Below, piece by piece: positions 10,358 to 22,116 of a stretch of DNA of 64,000 bases. How positions within the stretch are numbered: position 1 is the first letter of the stretch; every line of letters begins with the position of its first letter. The notes beneath the pieces are model-generated. The model did not search any database, had not been told where the DNA came from, and saw nothing but the letters and a program-made list of their open reading frames with translations. The DNA comes from Kitasatospora mediocidica KCTC 9733 (GTDB lineage Bacteria > Actinomycetota > Actinomycetes > Streptomycetales > Streptomycetaceae), in the NCBI RefSeq assembly GCF_000744225.1, contig NZ_JQLN01000002.1, positions 1 through 64,000 on the forward strand. Direction: 5' to 3'. The position numbers were made by a program, and so were the translations under genes.

Positions 10358-12457
10358 GTGACGCACGATGTCCCCTCCTCCCCGACCGGCCGGACGGCCG
10401 GCGGGGAGGACAGCCCCGCGGCGTCCCCCTACCGTCGGATACCGGTCTCGGTGTTCGGGCTCTTCGCCCGTCAGCTGCGCCGGCCGGTCAACCGGGTGTC
10501 GGCGCTGTACCGGCGCTCCATCCAGCTGCGGGTGGTGGCCGCCACGCTGCTGCTGTCGGTCGCCCTGGTCCTGGTGCTGGGCATCGTGGTGATGGCGCAG
10601 GTCCGGACCGGGCTGCTGACGGCCAAGGAGCACGCGGCCCAGGGGCAGGCACGTGGTGGGTTCACCATCGCCCAGCAGCAGAGCGACCAGCTGGCCGACG
10701 CCCGTGCCAAGAGCGGGACCACGGCCGACCCCAGCCCCGACGAGACGGGGACCTGGCTGACCAACCAGGTCGCCAGCCTGGCCAGCGGCGGGCAGGGCGT
10801 CTACTCGGTGGTCGGGCTGGTGCAGTCCACCGACCAGAGCGCCGTCAGCAGTTCGGCGCTGAGTCTGGCCCGGGTCAGCGGGGACGTCACGCTCGGCAGC
10901 ATCTCCACCCGCCTGCAGGACGACGTCGCCAAGGATCCCGGCGTGCCGCAGCAGCAGGCCACGGTGATCCACCGCAAGTCCAGCTCCGGTCAGGTCACCT
11001 CGGAGCGCGGACTGGTGATCGGCGAGCAGCTGCGCGGTCCGCAGCACACCGACTACCAGCTCTACTTCGCCTTCTCCTTCGCCCAGGAGGACAAGACCCT
11101 CGGCCTGGCCGCCGGAACCCTGGCGACGGCGGGCCTCTTCATCGTCGCGCTGCTCGGCGGCATCGCCTGGCTGGTCGTCCGCCAGGTGGTCACGCCGGTC
11201 CGGATGGCGGCCGTGATCGCCGAACGGCTCGCCGACGGGCACCTGGAAGAGCGGATGAAGGTCACCGGGACGGATGACATCGCCCGGCTCGGCGAGTCCT
11301 TCAACCGGATGGGCGGGGCGCTGCAGACCCAGATCCGCCAGCTGGAGGAGCTCTCCCGGGTGCAGCGGCGGTTCGTCTCGGACGTCTCGCACGAGCTGCG
11401 CACACCGCTGACCACCGTGCGGATGGCCGCCGACCTGATCTACGACAGCCGCGAGGACCTGGACCCGATGGCGGCCCGCTCGGCGGAGCTGCTGCAGGGC
11501 CAGCTGGACCGTTTCGAGTCGCTGCTCGCCGACCTGCTGGAGATCAGCAGGTTCGACGCCGGGGCCGCGATCCTGGACGCCGAACCGGTGGACCTGCGCG
11601 ACATCGTGGCCCGGGTGGTCGAGTCGGCGGACCCGCTGGCCCGGCTCAAGGGCAGCGCGGTGCTGCTGCGCGGTGCCGAGGAGCCGGTGGTCGCCGAGGT
11701 CGACTCGCGCCGGATCGAGCGGATCATGCGCAATCTCGTGGTGAACGCGTTGGAGCACGGCGAGGGCCGCGACCTGGTGATCCAGTTCGGCTCGGCCGGC
11801 GGCGCCGTCGCGGTCGGTGTCCGGGACTACGGCATCGGGCTCAAGCCCGGCGAGGCCTCCCGGGTCTTCCACCGCTTCTGGCGGGCGGACCCGTCCCGGG
11901 TGCGCACCACCGGCGGGACCGGCCTCGGGCTCTCCATCGCCGTCGAGGACGCGCATCTGCACGGCGGGTGGTTGCAGGCCTGGGGCGAGCCCGGTGGCGG
12001 CTCGCACTTCCGGTTGACCCTGCCGCGCACCCGCGGCGGCGAGATCGGCCGCGCGCCGTTCCGCCTGGAGCCGGAGGACTCGCGCTACAACCGCGGGCTG
12101 CGGGCCCAGGGCACGCCGTACCAGCGGGCGGTGCGGCCGTCCGGGGCGACGGCGCTGACCGCCACCGGTGAGCCGACGGTGATTCCGGAGACCCCCGGCG
12201 GGCTCGGCGGCGGGCTCGGCCCGGGGCTGGGCGGCGTGCTGAGCATCGGCCCGGGGCTCGGCCCCCGGGTGCTGCCCAAGGGACCGGCCGCAGACCCCTC
12301 GGACGTCCGGGCGGCGGCCTCGGGGTACCGTGCGGGCGGTGCCCACGTGGTCGTCGACCGTGCGCATCACCAGCCGTCCGGCGGTGCGTCCGGGGCGTCC
12401 GGGGCGTCCACGTCAGGAAGTACGGAGGGGGCACAGAGTGGGGACCAGCAGGATTAG
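10358..12457 (+). CDS. mtrB: Sensor histidine kinase MtrB
   Basis: A 699-aa histidine kinase from the GTG at 10358. TM1 is at about 58-80, followed by an extracytoplasmic sensor domain of about 170 residues and TM2 at about 250-275 (TAGLFIVALLGGIAWLVV). HAMP comes next, then the HisKA domain with the phospho-His in VSHELRTPL near residue 347, and the ATPase domain (NLVVNALEHG, DYGIGL, GGTGLGLSIA). The C-terminal ~120 residues are Gly/Pro-rich and low-complexity. It phosphorylates MtrA. The 3' end overlaps lpqB by 20 nt. Confidence 0.97.
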   Translation: MTHDVPSSPTGRTAGGEDSPAASPYRRIPVSVFGLFARQLRRPVNRVSALYRRSIQLRVVAATLLLSVALVLVLGIVVMAQVRTGLLTAKEHAAQGQARGGFTIAQQQSDQLADARAKSGTTADPSPDETGTWLTNQVASLASGGQGVYSVVGLVQSTDQSAVSSSALSLARVSGDVTLGSISTRLQDDVAKDPGVPQQQATVIHRKSSSGQVTSERGLVIGEQLRGPQHTDYQLYFAFSFAQEDKTLGLAAGTLATAGLFIVALLGGIAWLVVRQVVTPVRMAAVIAERLADGHLEERMKVTGTDDIARLGESFNRMGGALQTQIRQLEELSRVQRRFVSDVSHELRTPLTTVRMAADLIYDSREDLDPMAARSAELLQGQLDRFESLLADLLEISRFDAGAAILDAEPVDLRDIVARVVESADPLARLKGSAVLLRGAEEPVVAEVDSRRIERIMRNLVVNALEHGEGRDLVIQFGSAGGAVAVGVRDYGIGLKPGEASRVFHRFWRADPSRVRTTGGTGLGLSIAVEDAHLHGGWLQAWGEPGGGSHFRLTLPRTRGGEIGRAPFRLEPEDSRYNRGLRAQGTPYQRAVRPSGATALTATGEPTVIPETPGGLGGGLGPGLGGVLSIGPGLGPRVLPKGPAADPSDVRAAASGYRAGGAHVVVDRAHHQPSGGASGASGASTSGSTEGAQSGDQQD

Positions 12458-14336
12458 GCCCGCCGTCCGGGGGGTCTGGGCCGTGGTGACCGTGCTGCTC
12501 GCGGCAGGGTGCGCCACCATGCCGGACAGCGGCGATCCGCAGCGGGTCGACCCGGTGCAGGACGCCGGCGGTGACAACGGCGTGCAGGTCAGGGTGATCC
12601 CGGTGCCGCCCCGGGACGGGCTGCTGCCCCGCGAGGTGCTGCAGAACTTCCTGGACGCCTCGATCGCCGACGAGCGCAACTACACCACCGCTCAGCAGTA
12701 CCTGACCCCGGACGCGGTCAAGAAGTGGCACCCGGCCGACGGCGTGGTGGTCCTGCGGAACACCACGCCCGGGAACCCCGTCGCGGTCGCCGACACCCAG
12801 AGCACCCAGATATCGATCAAGTCCTCGGAGATCGGGCAGCTCGACGGCAAGCACACCTTCACAGCGGTCCAGGACGCGCCCTACGAGGCCGCCTTCACCC
12901 TGGTCAACGTCGCCAAGGATGCCGGTGGCAAGGACAGTTCGGCCAAGGCGGAGTGGCGGATCGACGACCTGCCGGACCAGCTGATCCTCAACCAGACCAA
13001 CTTCGGCAACACCTTCCAGCAGGTCGACCGGTACTTCTACACCACCCCCGACCCGAGCGTCACCGGGGCGCAGCAGCAGGTCCTGGTGCCGGACCCGATC
13101 TACCTGCGGCGCCGGATAGACCCGGCCAGCGCTGCGGCCAACGCCCTGGCCGATGGCCCCTCCGACTGGTTGACGCCGGCGGTCCACTCCGCGTTCGGCC
13201 ACACCAGGATCACCGGCCCGGTGTCCGGGGACGACCCGCGCAATCCGAGGGTGCCGCTCGACGGTGCCGACCTCGGCGGCGGCGCGTGCCAACAGATAGC
13301 GGCCCAGCTCTACTTCACCCTGGCCAGCCAGGGCGGCAGCGGCTCGATCGACCAGGTGACGCTCACCGGTCGGCGCGGAGCCGTGCTCTGCCAGCTCTCC
13401 TCCGGCCAGGCGCGGGTGTCGTCGTACGCGCCCGGCGCGCTGGCGGGCGGGGCCGGCGGCGCCACCCCGGCCTACTTCCGTCGCCCGGACAACGGTGACC
13501 TGATGCGGATGCCCGGCCAGGACTCCACCGCCGCCGTCGCCGGACCGCTCGGAGCGCCGCACCTGCCCGCCGAGCTGGCCCCGACAGCCCAGCACCTGGT
13601 GGGAGCGTTCGCGGTCCGGCGCGACAACAAGTTCGCCGCCGTGGTCAGCGCGGACGGCAGGTCGCTGTACCAGGTCGGCCTGACGGACAGTGACAAGCTC
13701 GGTCAGCCGGTGGCGGTCAGTGGCGCCACGACTCCCGGCCAGGGTTTCGCCTCACCCAGTTGGGACGGCTACGGCGGACTCTGGGTGGTGGACCGGAACC
13801 CGGCGGCGCCCGCCGTCCTGCTGATCCGGGGCGGGCAGACCCGCATCGTGGCCACCATGGACATCCCCGCGGGGCGCACGGTGGACGGGATCCGGCTCTC
13901 CTCGGACGGCACCCGGGCGGCGTTGCTGCTCAAGGACGGCACCGGGGCGACGAGCCTGTGGCTCGGCCTGGTGACCCACTCCGGTACGGCCCAGGCGCCC
14001 GCGGTGGAGATCGGCGCGGTGCGCCAGCTCGCCCCGCAGCTGTCGGACGTCGTCTCGGTCTCCTGGGCCGACACCGACCTGCTGCTGGTGCTCGGCAAGG
14101 AGCTCGACAGCATCACGCAGCTGCACTACGTGGGCACGGACGGGTCGCAGATCGTCGCGACGCCGTTGCAGGCGGTGGACGGCATGACGGCGGTGGCCGC
14201 GTCGGAGTCCCGCACGGACCCGGTGCTCGCGGACTCGCAGGACCAGGACCACACCATCTACGGGCTGAGCGGCAACGCGCAGTGGCAGTGGCGGGCCTAC
14301 ACGAAGAACGGGGTCCAGCCGACCTATCCGGGCTGA
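12438..14336 (+). CDS. lpqB: Lipoprotein LpqB, MtrAB accessory protein
   Basis: A 632-aa lipoprotein starting at GTG 12438, with GGAGGG about 10 nt upstream. The signal peptide ends in the lipobox LLAAGC with lipid-accepting Cys25. A GerMN-like domain follows (VPLDGADLGGGACQQIAAQLYFTLA, about 275-330), and then a beta-propeller-like C-terminal half. LpqB is known in actinobacteria to bind the MtrB sensor domain and tune MtrA phosphorylation. It overlaps mtrB by 20 nt. It is convergent with the comF-like gene, with the two 3' ends overlapping by 13 nt. Confidence 0.96.
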   Translation: MGTSRIRPAVRGVWAVVTVLLAAGCATMPDSGDPQRVDPVQDAGGDNGVQVRVIPVPPRDGLLPREVLQNFLDASIADERNYTTAQQYLTPDAVKKWHPADGVVVLRNTTPGNPVAVADTQSTQISIKSSEIGQLDGKHTFTAVQDAPYEAAFTLVNVAKDAGGKDSSAKAEWRIDDLPDQLILNQTNFGNTFQQVDRYFYTTPDPSVTGAQQQVLVPDPIYLRRRIDPASAAANALADGPSDWLTPAVHSAFGHTRITGPVSGDDPRNPRVPLDGADLGGGACQQIAAQLYFTLASQGGSGSIDQVTLTGRRGAVLCQLSSGQARVSSYAPGALAGGAGGATPAYFRRPDNGDLMRMPGQDSTAAVAGPLGAPHLPAELAPTAQHLVGAFAVRRDNKFAAVVSADGRSLYQVGLTDSDKLGQPVAVSGATTPGQGFASPSWDGYGGLWVVDRNPAAPAVLLIRGGQTRIVATMDIPAGRTVDGIRLSSDGTRAALLLKDGTGATSLWLGLVTHSGTAQAPAVEIGAVRQLAPQLSDVVSVSWADTDLLLVLGKELDSITQLHYVGTDGSQIVATPLQAVDGMTAVAASESRTDPVLADSQDQDHTIYGLSGNAQWQWRAYTKNGVQPTYPG

Positions 14337-15139
14337 CGACGCCGGTGGACGGCGTTCGGCACGCCGCCCGCCCGGCGGACGGTGGCGGCGATCGTCGCCG
14401 CCGCGAGGGGCGGTGCGCCCGCGGTGGCCAGGGCCCGGGCCGCCTCGGTGAGACTGGCTCCGGTGGTGACCAGATCGTCGACCACGATGATCTGACGGCC
14501 GGCCAGCCGGGAGTGGAACCGCGCCGGGACGCTCAGCGCGCCGTGCAGATTGCGGTGCCGGGCGGCGGCGCCCAGCCCGGCCTGGTCGGCGACCCGACGG
14601 GACGGGCGCAGCGCCGGCCCGACCCTGCAGGGCCGTCCGGAACGGTTCAACTCCCGTGCGGCGCAGCGGGCCAGGCGCAGCATCGGATCGTGGCCGCGGG
14701 CCCGCACGGCCGCCCGGGCCGACGGGACGGGGACCAGCAGGATCTCGCCAGGGAGCGCGGCGCGGTGCGGCGCGCGGTCGAGAGCGGCGGCGTCGAGCGG
14801 TGCACTGTCGAGCAGAGCGGCATCGAGCGGTGCGCTGTCACGAGCTGCGATGGCGGGGCCGACGGCGTCGAGGGCCGAGCCGACCGCCGCGGCGAGGACG
14901 GCGCCCAACGGTCCGGCCAGCCGCAGTGCGCCGCGCTCCTTGTGCGCGAGCAGCAGTCGCCGCACCGGATCGCCGTAGACCGCGCAGGAGTGCACCGGTG
15001 GCAGACCCGCGGGAGCCGGACTCGGACCGGCCCGCCGCCCGCGCAGGCCGACCAGCAGCTCGCGGCAGGCGGGACAGAGTTGGCCGCCGACCTCGGCGCC
15101 ACAACCGGCACACGGCGCGGGCAGCACAAGATCGAGCAA
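14324..15139 (-). CDS. ComF family phosphoribosyltransferase-like protein
   Basis: About 271 aa. The N-terminus has a Cys4 zinc-ribbon-like element (CAGCGAEVGGQLCPAC). The C-terminal PRTase fold has the PRPP-binding motif IIVVDDLVTTGASL (about 228-241). ComF proteins are linked to DNA uptake in competent bacteria; in streptomycetes the role is unknown. The start is uncertain: TTG at 15137-15139 is the only standard start in frame before the Cys motif, while a GGGAGG element lies about 35 nt further upstream. A duplicated segment (DSAPLDAALLDSAPLDAAALD, with the repeat at roughly 14785-14850) enlarges the linker before the PRTase domain. Confidence 0.88.
   Translation of the reverse strand: MLDLVLPAPCAGCGAEVGGQLCPACRELLVGLRGRRAGPSPAPAGLPPVHSCAVYGDPVRRLLLAHKERGALRLAGPLGAVLAAAVGSALDAVGPAIAARDSAPLDAALLDSAPLDAAALDRAPHRAALPGEILLVPVPSARAAVRARGHDPMLRLARCAARELNRSGRPCRVGPALRPSRRVADQAGLGAAARHRNLHGALSVPARFHSRLAGRQIIVVDDLVTTGASLTEAARALATAGAPPLAAATIAATVRRAGGVPNAVHRRRQPG
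14785..14850 (-). repeat. Short imperfect tandem duplication inside comF-like gene
   Basis: Two adjacent imperfect copies of a ~27-30 bp unit containing TCGAGCGGTGC(A/G)CTGTC encode the repeated peptide SAPLDAA. It stays in frame and lies in a linker region. Confidence 0.6.
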
Positions 15140-15531
15140 TGCGTGCAGTGGAGACGTCAGCAGGGTGATGGGACACCTCCCGGCGGCTCGCGAGCGGCTG
15201 TGGGTGAGCCCATCGTGGGCCGTCTGGGCGGAGTTGTCCAGATATTTACCGCCACTTCACTCGATTGAGGGTAGACAGGGGGGAACAGCTGTCCGGCCGA
15301 CTCAACTCCGCCTATGGTCCGCTGGGGAGGCGAAAAGCCCGCCCGGGGTGTCTGATGAGGCTCCCGGGGGTTTCAAGCGTCCCTGGTGGGGAGGAAGTGG
15401 AGTGAGGGCCCAGCTCGCAACGCCGTTCGCGGCCAGTGCGGGGCCGGCGACAGGTTGGCTGGTCAGGCTGGGTCTCAGCCCGGTCCGGTAGGACACCGGG
15501 CCGGCGACAGCACGAGGGATCGGAGTTCTGC
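15140..15531 (+). other. 392-nt region upstream of hpf with direct repeats and a hairpin
   Basis: No gene is supported here. It contains a 13-bp exact direct repeat, GGGCCGGCGACAG, at 15441-15453 and 15498-15510. An imperfect hairpin spans 15478-15501 (GCCCGGTCC paired with GGACACCGGGC, 2-nt bulge) and ends about 30 nt before the hpf GTG. No known riboswitch is recognised. It probably holds the hpf promoter and long 5' UTR. Confidence 0.5.
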
Positions 15532-16224
15532 GTGGACATCGTCGTCAAGGGCCGCAAGACCGAGGTGCCCAAGAGGTTCCGCGAGCACGTGGCCGAGAAG
15601 CTGGAGAAGGTCCAGAAGTTCGACGGCAAGGTGATCAGCCTCGACGTCGAGGTGTCCAAGGAACACAACCCGCGCCAGGCCGACCGGTCCGAGCGCGTGG
15701 AGATCACCGTCCGCACCCGTGGACCGGTGATCCGGGCCGAGGCCTCTGCCGCCGATCCGTACGCGGCGCTCGATCTGGCCTCGGCGAAGCTCGACGCGCA
15801 GCTGCGCAAGTCCGCCGACCGCCGCCGCGTGCACCACGGGGCGCGCACCACGCCGCTCAGCGTCGCCGAGGCGACCGCGCGGATCGCGGCCCTGCCCGGT
15901 ACGGCGACCGCCGAGGAGCTGGCTGAACCGCCGGTGCGCAAGTCGAAGGCCGGCCCGCTGGACGTGGAGGGCGACGGACCGCTGGTGGTCCGTGAGAAGA
16001 CGCACGGCGCCTCGCCGATGACCCTCGATCAGGCGCTCTTCGAGATGGAGCTGGTCGGTCACGACTTCTACCTGTTCGTGGAGAAGGACAGTGGTCAGCC
16101 CAGCGTCGTCTACCGGCGGCACGGCTACGACTACGGCGTGATCCACCTGCAGACCGACGGCCTGGCGCCCGACGGCGAGGTCGGCGGCGCGGGCGGCGCG
16201 ATCAACGTGCCCGGCGAACGCTGA
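15532..16224 (+). CDS. hpf: Ribosome hibernation-promoting factor, long form
   Basis: A 230-aa long-form HPF from GTG 15532 (MDIVVKGRKTEVPKRFREHV). The N-terminal ribosome-binding S30AE domain spans about 1-110. A linker follows, and the C-terminal dimerisation domain begins KTHGASPMTLDQALFEMELVGHDFYLFVEKDSG (about 165-225). Long HPF forms 100S ribosome dimers in stationary phase or stress. The start fits because the S30AE strand begins at residue 2. A long inverted repeat follows the gene. Confidence 0.95.
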   Translation: MDIVVKGRKTEVPKRFREHVAEKLEKVQKFDGKVISLDVEVSKEHNPRQADRSERVEITVRTRGPVIRAEASAADPYAALDLASAKLDAQLRKSADRRRVHHGARTTPLSVAEATARIAALPGTATAEELAEPPVRKSKAGPLDVEGDGPLVVREKTHGASPMTLDQALFEMELVGHDFYLFVEKDSGQPSVVYRRHGYDYGVIHLQTDGLAPDGEVGGAGGAINVPGER

Positions 16225-16250
16225 CGGCACACCCCCCATCCATCGCTGAT

Positions 16251-16281
16251 CCCGGCGGCCGGCCCCGTGCCGGCCGCCGGG
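16251..16281 (+). terminator. Hairpin after hpf
   Basis: A 13-bp perfect stem (16251-16263 with 16269-16281) with a 5-nt loop lies 26 nt after the hpf stop. A short GTGTCGGTCC-type repetitive stretch follows at 16284-16310. It is a probable terminator without a T-run. Confidence 0.65.
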
Positions 16282-16410
16282 CCCGTGTCGGTCCGTGTCG
16301 GTGTCCGTGTCCACCCGTCCGGGGGACCGGGAAGATCGACGGGTCGGACCGGCTCCGTGGGCCGTGGAATGATGAAGCCCACAGTGACCGGTGATCGGGA
16401 GGGGCAGCCG

Positions 16411-17139
16411 ATGGGGGAGCAGTTCGACAGGGGAGGGGGCGAGAGTTCGCAGCCCGAGTACGTGCCACGGGGCGGTGAACCGATCAGGGTGCTGGTCGTG
16501 GACGACCACGCGCTGTTCCGGCGGGGGCTGGAGATCGTCCTCGCCGAGGAGCAGGACATCCTGGTCGTCGGGGAGGCCGGGGACGGTGCGGAGGCGGTGC
16601 TCAAGGCCGCCGACCTGCTGCCGGACATCATCCTGATGGACGTCCGGATGCCGCGTCGCAGCGGTATCGAGGCCTGCACCTCGATCAAGGAGGTGGCCCC
16701 CAGCACCAAGATCATCATGTTGACGATAAGCGATGAGGAGGCCGACCTCTACGAGGCGATCAAGGCCGGTGCCACCGGCTACCTGCTCAAGGAGATCTCC
16801 ACCGACGAGGTGGCCACCGCCATCCGGGCGGTCGCCGACGGCCAGTCGCAGATCAGTCCGTCGATGGCGTCCAAGCTGCTCACCGAGTTCAAGTCGATGA
16901 TCCAGCGGCGTGCCGACGACCGGGACCTGGTCCCCGCGCCGCGGCTGACCGACCGCGAGCTCGAAGTGCTCAAACTGGTGGCCACCGGCATGAACAACCG
17001 GGAGATCGCCAAGGAGCTCTTCATCAGCGAGAACACCGTGAAGAATCACGTCCGCAACATCCTGGAGAAGCTGCAGCTGCACTCCCGGATGGAGGCCGTG
17101 GTCTACGCGATGCGGGAGAAGATCCTCGAAATAGGCTGA
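16411..17139 (+). CDS. LuxR/NarL-family response regulator
   Basis: A 242-aa regulator. The ATG at 16411 is chosen because a GGGAGGGG ribosome site precedes it. The first ~22 residues are acidic or polar. The receiver domain (about 24-140) has phospho-Asp in IILMDVRMPRRSG near residue 76 and Lys in YLLKEIS. The LuxR HTH spans about 172-236 (LTDRELEVLKLVATGMNNREIAKEL). No kinase gene is adjacent, so it is an orphan here. In S. coelicolor an orphan NarL-type regulator occupies the same position between hpf and secA. Confidence 0.94.
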   Translation: MGEQFDRGGGESSQPEYVPRGGEPIRVLVVDDHALFRRGLEIVLAEEQDILVVGEAGDGAEAVLKAADLLPDIILMDVRMPRRSGIEACTSIKEVAPSTKIIMLTISDEEADLYEAIKAGATGYLLKEISTDEVATAIRAVADGQSQISPSMASKLLTEFKSMIQRRADDRDLVPAPRLTDRELEVLKLVATGMNNREIAKELFISENTVKNHVRNILEKLQLHSRMEAVVYAMREKILEIG

Positions 17140-17145
17140 GTCCGG

Positions 17146-17163
17146 CCTCGGCGGGGGCCGAGG
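17146..17163. terminator. Short hairpin between convergent genes
   Basis: CCTCGGC at 17146-17152 pairs with GCCGAGG at 17157-17163 around a GGGG loop. It lies 7 nt after the regulator stop and between two convergent genes, so it may end transcription from either side. Confidence 0.5.
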
Positions 17164-17218
17164 CGGGGAGGGGAGACCCGGATTCGGGGGCTGCCGGGCC
17201 GCCGTCCGCCGCAGGCGT

Positions 17219-18400
17219 TCAGTCGGCCAGCAGGCGCTCCAGGGCGGGCCGCAGCGTGTCGTCGTCCAGTGCCTCCACGCGGACCGCCGTGCAGCCCACC
17301 CAGTCGGCCGCCTCGCGCAGCGCCTGGGCCAGCGCGGGCAGTTGCCTGCGGTCGGTCAGCGAGATCTGACGAGCCACCAGGGTGCGCCCCTCGCGGGCCG
17401 GGTCGACCCGGCCGATCAGCCGCCCGCCGGCCAGCACCGGCATCGCGAAGTATCCGTGCACCCGCTTGTGCCGCGGGGTGTACGCCTCCAGGCGGTGCGC
17501 CATCCCGAAGATCCGCTCGGTCCGGGCGCGGTCCCAGATCAGCGAGTCGAACGGGGAGAGCAGGGTGGTGCGGTGCCGCCCGCGCGGCTCGCTCGCCAGT
17601 GCCGCGGGATCCGCCCAGGCCGCCACCGGGGCCGGCCCCCAGCCCGCGACCGTCACCGGCAGCAGACCGCAGTCGGCCAGCACCGCGTCCACCTGCTCGA
17701 CCTTGAGCCGGTGATAGTCCGTCAGATCGGTGCGGGTGGCGACCCCGAGCGCCTCCCCGGCCTGCCGGACCAGCTTGGTGAGGCACTCCAGGTCGCTCGG
17801 GTCCTGGGCGTAGAGCTCGGCCGGGACGGCCAGCTCGGCCAGCTCGTAGACCCGCTTCCAGCTGCGCCGGTCGGTGCAGACCACGTCGCCGAAGGCGAGG
17901 GCCCGCTCCACGGCCATCTTGGTCTCGGACCAGTCCCACCACTCGGAGGTCTTCTTGGCGCCGCCGAGTTCGGTGGAGGTCAGCGGCCCCTCGGCGCGCA
18001 GCCGGTCCAGCACCTGCCGGTACGCCTGCGGGCTGACCTGGTGTCCCCAGTGGTGGCCCTTCGCGCGGTAGGCGCGGCGCCGGAAGGCGAACAGCGGCCA
18101 CTCCTCGACGGGCAGCAGGCAGGCCGCGTGCGACCAGTACTCGAAGGTGGTCTCCGAGCCCCAGTACGCCCCCTCGACGGCCGGACGGCCCACCGCCCCC
18201 AGCCGCGCGTACGGCACCAGCTCGTGCGAGCGGGCCAGCACCGAGATGGTGTCCAGCTGGACCGCGCCGAGCCGGCGCAGCATGCCGCGGACCCCGGCGC
18301 GCCGGTCGGGCGCGCCGAGCAGGCCCTGGGCGCGCAGGGCGATCCTGCGCGCCTCGTCGGCGGTGAGGGTGAGGGCTGGCGTCGGCTGTGCGGCGGTCAT
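17219..18400 (-). CDS. Winged-helix DNA glycosylase of the AlkZ/YcaQ (HTH_42) family
   Basis: A 393-aa protein from ATG 18398-18400. The segment AVQLDTISVLARSHELVPYARLG near residues 36-58 carries the catalytic Q-x-D motif (QLD) that defines the YcaQ/AlkX subgroup; AlkZ proper has QxQ. The rest is the tandem winged-helix fold with LLSPFDSLIWDRARTERIFG (about 300-320). Family members remove bulky alkyl adducts and unhook interstrand crosslinks. It could protect against a self-made or environmental alkylating agent, but no biosynthetic genes are nearby. Monocistronic or followed by nothing on this strand. Confidence 0.9.
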   Translation of the reverse strand: MTAAQPTPALTLTADEARRIALRAQGLLGAPDRRAGVRGMLRRLGAVQLDTISVLARSHELVPYARLGAVGRPAVEGAYWGSETTFEYWSHAACLLPVEEWPLFAFRRRAYRAKGHHWGHQVSPQAYRQVLDRLRAEGPLTSTELGGAKKTSEWWDWSETKMAVERALAFGDVVCTDRRSWKRVYELAELAVPAELYAQDPSDLECLTKLVRQAGEALGVATRTDLTDYHRLKVEQVDAVLADCGLLPVTVAGWGPAPVAAWADPAALASEPRGRHRTTLLSPFDSLIWDRARTERIFGMAHRLEAYTPRHKRVHGYFAMPVLAGGRLIGRVDPAREGRTLVARQISLTDRRQLPALAQALREAADWVGCTAVRVEALDDDTLRPALERLLAD

Positions 18401-18446
18401 GCCGGGCAGCGTAGACCCGGGCACCGACAGCGGGCCGACCGGCCGG

Positions 18447-19025
18447 CTACGGCTCCAGATCGCCGGGGAGCAGTGAGCCCATCCAGGAGTCCCGGAAGAC
18501 GCCGCGCTGCTCGGCGTAGGAGCGCAGGGTGCCCTCGATGGTGAAGCCGGCGCGCCGGGCGACCGCGAGCGAGGGTTCGTTGCCGACGTAGGCCACCCAT
18601 TCGAGTCGGCGGACCTGGCGCTCGGTGAAGGCCCAGCGGGCCAGTGCGAGCATCGCCTCGACGGTGTAGCCGCGACCGCGGGTCTCCTTGGACGTCCAGA
18701 AGCCCACCTCCGCCACGCCCGGCCTGCGGGCGACCAGCGCCTGGGTGCCGACCAGGACGCCGGTGTCCTTCTCCAGCACGCACCAGACCAGGTTGGCGCC
18801 GCTCTGCAGTCCGTCCGGGGCGAGCCGGTGCACGAAATACTCGGCGTCCGCGCGCCGGTAGGGCGACGGGACGACCGTCCAGTGCTGGATGTCGGCGTCC
18901 TGGCAGGCGGCGGCGATCGCGTCGACGTCCTCGGCGAGGGGCGCGCGCAGCAGCAGGCGCTCGGTCTCCAGGGTGGGCAGAACGGTCTCGGAACCCTCGG
19001 TGGGGGGCAGGATCGTGTACGGCAT
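18447..19025 (-). CDS. GNAT family N-acetyltransferase (RimJ/RimL type)
   Basis: A 192-aa acetyltransferase starting LPTLETERLLLRAPLAEDVDAI, typical of the RimJ/RimL branch. The acetyl-CoA loop is seen as TRGRGYTVEAMLALARWAF (about 113-131), followed by VAYVGNEPSLAVARRAGFTIEGTLR. Substrate unknown (protein N-terminus, antibiotic or small molecule). It lies 46 nt upstream of the glycosylase gene on the same strand and may be co-transcribed with it. Confidence 0.92.
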   Translation of the reverse strand: MPYTILPPTEGSETVLPTLETERLLLRAPLAEDVDAIAAACQDADIQHWTVVPSPYRRADAEYFVHRLAPDGLQSGANLVWCVLEKDTGVLVGTQALVARRPGVAEVGFWTSKETRGRGYTVEAMLALARWAFTERQVRRLEWVAYVGNEPSLAVARRAGFTIEGTLRSYAEQRGVFRDSWMGSLLPGDLEP

Positions 19026-19249
19026 GAGGTGAGTATTACCGCCGGGGAAGGTAAGGGGAACGGACTTTCCGTGTCCGATTTGTGATGATAGCGACGGCTA
19101 TTGGGCGATCCGCTCCTACGAGTGACACGGGAATGGCGTGCTGACGCACCTCCCGGGGGGTTGGACTCCTCGCATACGATGGCCCGTGCGGTGGGGTGGA
19201 CCCCACCGTGCAGTCGTCCAGAGCCGATCCAGGCAAGGAGCCCGCTCAA

Positions 19250-22030
<2,781 letters not shown>

Positions 22031-22116
22031 CCCGGCACGGCAGAGGTACGCGACAGGGCGTCGTTCCGGCTCGGCCGGGGCGGCGCCCTGCCGCATGCGG
22101 GCGTACCGGTGGGCGG

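Noticed and set aside
16284..16310. GTGTCGGTCC-type simple repeat after hpf
   Set aside because: Short and imperfect; likely trivial low-complexity sequence beyond the terminator.
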